Assembly (NCBI GenBank): GCA_017621815.1
Contig: JAGASK010000043.1
Location: 124,001-188,000, forward strand
DNA: 64,000 bases
Reading direction: 5' to 3'
Source: Lachnospiraceae bacterium
GTDB taxonomy: Bacteria; Bacillota; Clostridia; Lachnospirales; Lachnospiraceae
The notes below the pieces were generated by a model that made no database searches, was not told the origin of the DNA, and saw only the letters and a list, made by a program, of their open reading frames with translations. This document shows positions 61,621 through 64,000 of this stretch, in pieces. A program made the translations under genes and the position numbers. Each line of letters opens with the position of its first letter. Position 1 is the stretch's first letter.

Positions 61621-61649
61621 TTGCAAAGCCGGGACGGATATAGTATACT
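61621..61649 (+). promoter_or_regulatory. Promoter of the second two-component operon
   Basis: TTGCAA (61621-61626), 17 bp, TATACT (61644-61649). The rest of the gap 61485-61725 is AT-rich with a lone TTGACA at 61594 and no further signal. Confidence 0.6.
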
Positions 61650-61725
61650 TATTGAATTATTAATGTTCAATAAGGTATAATGAAAAAGACAAGGGGTTTT
61701 ACTTAAGAAGGTTGAAACAAAAGAA

Positions 61726-62844
61726 ATGATGTATTTATTGACGAGGAAGGCTGTACAAAAGGAATTTATGGTATTTGCCTGTGTGGCTCTGCTGTTTCTT
61801 GTTTTTCAAATTCCTGCGTCGGCTGAGGAAAAAACGCGGACGGATAAAAAGCTGCTTGAAAATTATGAGGATTATCAGGGACGTCTTTTGGCAGTCGAAA
61901 GGCAGGCGGATATGGAAGAAAATGGCTTTGAAGTGATAGAAAGCCAGATTTTTCCGGTGGAAACAGAGTGCTTCGGCACCGTAAATCTTGTACCTGCCAT
62001 GGAAAAAACATATCACCGCATTGTGCTGTTTCTGATAAAAGAGGACGGAACGGTTTTATACCGTACGGACCAGCTGGAGGCAAATAACCGGTATGAAGGA
62101 GCATTAAGGCAGCCCATAAGAAACATTTCAGCCGTTTCCTTTCAGGATTTGAACAGGGACGGAATGACTGATATTGTGCTTATCACAACCTGTGTGAATG
62201 AAGCAGGCTCTTATGCGGGCAAACCTTATAAAGTGGGGGAGGTATTGTTCCAAAACAGTGAGGGATTTTACAGGGATTACCGTCTTTCCGATAAAATCAA
62301 CAGGTTTGGAATGAATAAAAGCGTGGAGAGTATTGTTGCTTTTGTAAGGGACGGATATTCTACGGAATTTCTGTACACGGCATCCACCAAAAAAGAGCTT
62401 TTACAAAATGGATTTGACATTGCCAATGAGCAGTGCTATCCCAGACAGTTTGAAAAGCTGGGCAGACTGGAAGTGGTGCCCGGAAGTTATACTATGGCAA
62501 ATTTTTCCACCTTTATGATTTATCTTATTGATGAGCAGGGCAACATCGTCTGGAGCTTTCAGCCTATGGGAGATTATGACAATCTTTATGCATTAAAGGG
62601 AATTACCTGCAGGGATATAGACGGCGACGGAATGAAAGATATTCTGGTTCTGGCACGTTACAGCTACGAAGGAAATAATAATGAATTGATGGTGGAAAGT
62701 GATTATTCCATTTATTATCAGCGTACAGGCGGATTTTATGCGGATACGGAAGTGAAGAAAAAAGTACGTTGCAATGATGAAAGTACGGTGGCAGAGCTGG
62801 TGGAAAGGGCGAGAGCCTATTGGGGGTGGAATACGGAAGAATGA
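61726..62844 (+). CDS. Secreted or membrane-anchored FG-GAP-like protein
   Basis: The 372-residue protein has an N-terminal signal or anchor helix (VFACVALLFLVFQIPASAEE). The body has two Asp-rich calcium-loop motifs, DLNRDGMTDIVLI (about residue 143) and DIDGDGMKDILVLA (about 303), as in FG-GAP/VCBS-type beta propellers, so it likely sits outside the membrane. The stop overlaps the start of a response regulator (ATGA) followed by a kinase, an arrangement that suggests an accessory sensor. Start ATG 61726 has an imperfect ribosome site (AAGAAGG about 14 bases upstream), so it is uncertain. Confidence 0.8.
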   Translation: MMYLLTRKAVQKEFMVFACVALLFLVFQIPASAEEKTRTDKKLLENYEDYQGRLLAVERQADMEENGFEVIESQIFPVETECFGTVNLVPAMEKTYHRIVLFLIKEDGTVLYRTDQLEANNRYEGALRQPIRNISAVSFQDLNRDGMTDIVLITTCVNEAGSYAGKPYKVGEVLFQNSEGFYRDYRLSDKINRFGMNKSVESIVAFVRDGYSTEFLYTASTKKELLQNGFDIANEQCYPRQFEKLGRLEVVPGSYTMANFSTFMIYLIDEQGNIVWSFQPMGDYDNLYALKGITCRDIDGDGMKDILVLARYSYEGNNNELMVESDYSIYYQRTGGFYADTEVKKKVRCNDESTVAELVERARAYWGWNTEE

Positions 62845-63494
62845 TAAGAATATTAATAGTGGATGATGAAAAACCCATATGCGATTTAATCGATTTGAAC
62901 CTGTCAGCGGCAGGCTATTACTGTGTGGCGGTGCAGGATGGGATAAAGGCCATTGAAGCCATTGAAAAGGACAATTTTGATTTGGTGCTTCTGGATATCA
63001 TGCTGCCGGGAGTGGACGGTTATGATGTAATGGAATATATCCGTCCTTTAAAGATTCCGGTAATCTTTATTTCTGCCAAACATGAGGTCAGGGACAGGGT
63101 AAAAGGCCTTAAGCTGGGAGCCGATGATTATCTGGTAAAGCCCTTTGAGGTGGTGGAACTGGTGGCAAGGGTGGAAGCAGTGCTCAGACGTTACAACAAG
63201 GCTGAAAAGCAGGTGACAATAGGGGATGTTGTTGTGGATGTGGAAGCAAGAAGAGTGACAAAGGCAGGCAGGTCTGTTGTGCTCACTAATAAGGAGTTTG
63301 AACTTCTGCTGCTTTTTGTGGAAAACAAGAATGTAGCCCTGTTTCGTGAGACATTATATGAAAAGGTCTGGGAGGGCGAATACTTTGCAGACAGCAGGAC
63401 CCTGGATCTTCATGTGCAGAGACTGCGCAAAAAACTGGGGCTTGAGCAGAATCTGGTAGCAGTATATAAGGTTGGATATCGTTTAGAGGTATAG
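62841..63494 (+). CDS. OmpR/PhoB-family response regulator (second system)
   Basis: The product (217 residues from ATG 62841) begins IRILIVDDEKPICDLIDL, has the phosphorylated Asp in LLDIMLPGVDGYD, the Lys in DDYLVKPFEV, and a winged-helix output domain with LDLHVQRLRKKLG. The start overlaps the stop of the FG-GAP-like gene; a longer frame from TTG 62820 would add seven residues. It is followed by the partner kinase. Confidence 0.92.
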   Translation: MIRILIVDDEKPICDLIDLNLSAAGYYCVAVQDGIKAIEAIEKDNFDLVLLDIMLPGVDGYDVMEYIRPLKIPVIFISAKHEVRDRVKGLKLGADDYLVKPFEVVELVARVEAVLRRYNKAEKQVTIGDVVVDVEARRVTKAGRSVVLTNKEFELLLLFVENKNVALFRETLYEKVWEGEYFADSRTLDLHVQRLRKKLGLEQNLVAVYKVGYRLEV

Positions 63495-63506
63495 AGGGTG
63501 AAAGAT

Positions 63507-64000
63507 ATGAAATTTTCCATAAAGCTTGTGCTGTGGACCATGATTATTATGGCATTAACCCTTGGACTCAGCGGATTTTATTTTGTAAATTATGTATTTG
63601 AAACCTCTCTGGAAAGGGAAATTAACCAGGCTATGGATGAAAACAGCATCCTGCGGTTTGCATTTGAAACAGCGGCCTTAAATGTTCCCCTTAAATATGG
63701 GGTGCTTCAGGACGGAACGGTGGAGCAGATAGCTTCCAATCTGGAAACCGGAGGGCAGGATGTAAGGCGTATGCTGCGGCTTTCGGATGAAGAGAAAAAT
63801 GCTCTTTATATCAGTGACGGTTTTGATGCGGACAATGAACTGCTTGAACAGACAAAAGAAAATCAGAGAGCCTACAGGGTGATTAGGTCAGGAGAGCATT
63901 TTTATGTTCAGACGGCAAGCAATGTCAATGCCCTTGACAGGGTCCTTTATCTGGAAACCCTGAAGGATGTTTCCGAGGTTTTTTATGAGAGGGCCATGGG
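63507..64000 (+). CDS. Sensor histidine kinase, N-terminal part (runs off window)
   Basis: An open frame from ATG 63507 to the window end (164 codons, no stop) starts MKFSIKLVLWTMIIMALTLG with one transmembrane helix (about 5-28), then a soluble extracytoplasmic region with Asp/Glu-rich helices. This is the expected start of the kinase matching the regulator 12 bases upstream. A ribosome site (AGAGGGTG) lies at 63493-63500. The HAMP and kinase domains are outside the window. Confidence 0.85.
   Translation, partial: MKFSIKLVLWTMIIMALTLGLSGFYFVNYVFETSLEREINQAMDENSILRFAFETAALNVPLKYGVLQDGTVEQIASNLETGGQDVRRMLRLSDEEKNALYISDGFDADNELLEQTKENQRAYRVIRSGEHFYVQTASNVNALDRVLYLETLKDVSEVFYERAM

Overview
The window is a chromosomal stretch of an anaerobic, endospore-forming Firmicute of class Clostridia, most likely family Lachnospiraceae; genus and species cannot be resolved from sequence alone. 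The evidence is the spoIIAA-spoIIAB-sigF operon, an SleC-like spore cortex enzyme, desulfoferrodoxin, a T-box leader on valS, a CIRCE operator, strong AGGAGG ribosome sites with occasional GTG and TTG starts, and several long proteins of types I associate with Lachnospiraceae (DUF5717/DUF5716 type). There is no phage, no plasmid function, no insertion sequence, no CRISPR array, and no tRNA or rRNA gene that I can recognise. Genes are dense and mostly on the + strand; only the lipid pair at 3.4-5.2 kb and a GNAT acetyltransferase at 61 kb are on the - strand.

Layout. 0-3.5 kb: end of comEC, holA, a GatB/YqeY protein and a double Nudix protein. 3.4-5.2 kb (-): a PlsY-like acyltransferase and an MGDG-synthase-type glycosyltransferase, a membrane-lipid pair. 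5.4-9.7 kb: a family 2 glycosyltransferase, ftsH, a hendecad-repeat coiled-coil protein and a HAD phosphatase, with unusual leader structures between the last two. 9.7-13.2 kb: T-box, valS, desulfoferrodoxin. 13.4-18.3 kb: split chromate transporter with its LysR regulator, folC, a 50-residue protein and a zinc-ribbon/TPR membrane protein. 18.4-20.4 kb: spoIIA operon, interrupted by three and a fraction copies of a 133-bp GC-rich repeat. 20.4-29.4 kb: PHP phosphoesterase, sbcDC, a COG2509 flavoprotein, a parvulin lipoprotein and a sensor-GGDEF protein. 29.4-33 kb: CIRCE-htpG and an SleC-like protein. 33-40.1 kb: a four-gene operon of uncharacterised proteins (a 1185-residue scaffold, an Hsp70/actin-fold ATPase, a TPR protein, a membrane coiled coil). 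40.1-42.5 kb: polar amino acid ABC transporter. 42.6-47.8 kb: purC-purF-purB plus a second purF-like gene without the glutaminase cysteine. 47.8-53 kb: palindromic element, rho, rpmE, yqhQ-like gene, prmC, prfA. 53.1-57.1 kb: two unrecognised proteins, an MBL hydrolase, a DinB-like protein and a cupin. 57.2-64 kb: two two-component systems, each linked to a secreted or lipid-anchored protein; the last kinase runs off the window.

Most genes are housekeeping. The best candidates for something undescribed are the 133-bp array inside the spoIIA operon, the four-gene Hsp70-like operon at 33-40 kb, the catalytically altered PurF paralogue, and several small regulatory layouts: a Met-rich mini-ORF followed by a terminator, a SigK-type promoter inside the htpG terminator hairpin, and helically phased TTTACA boxes beside a two-component system.
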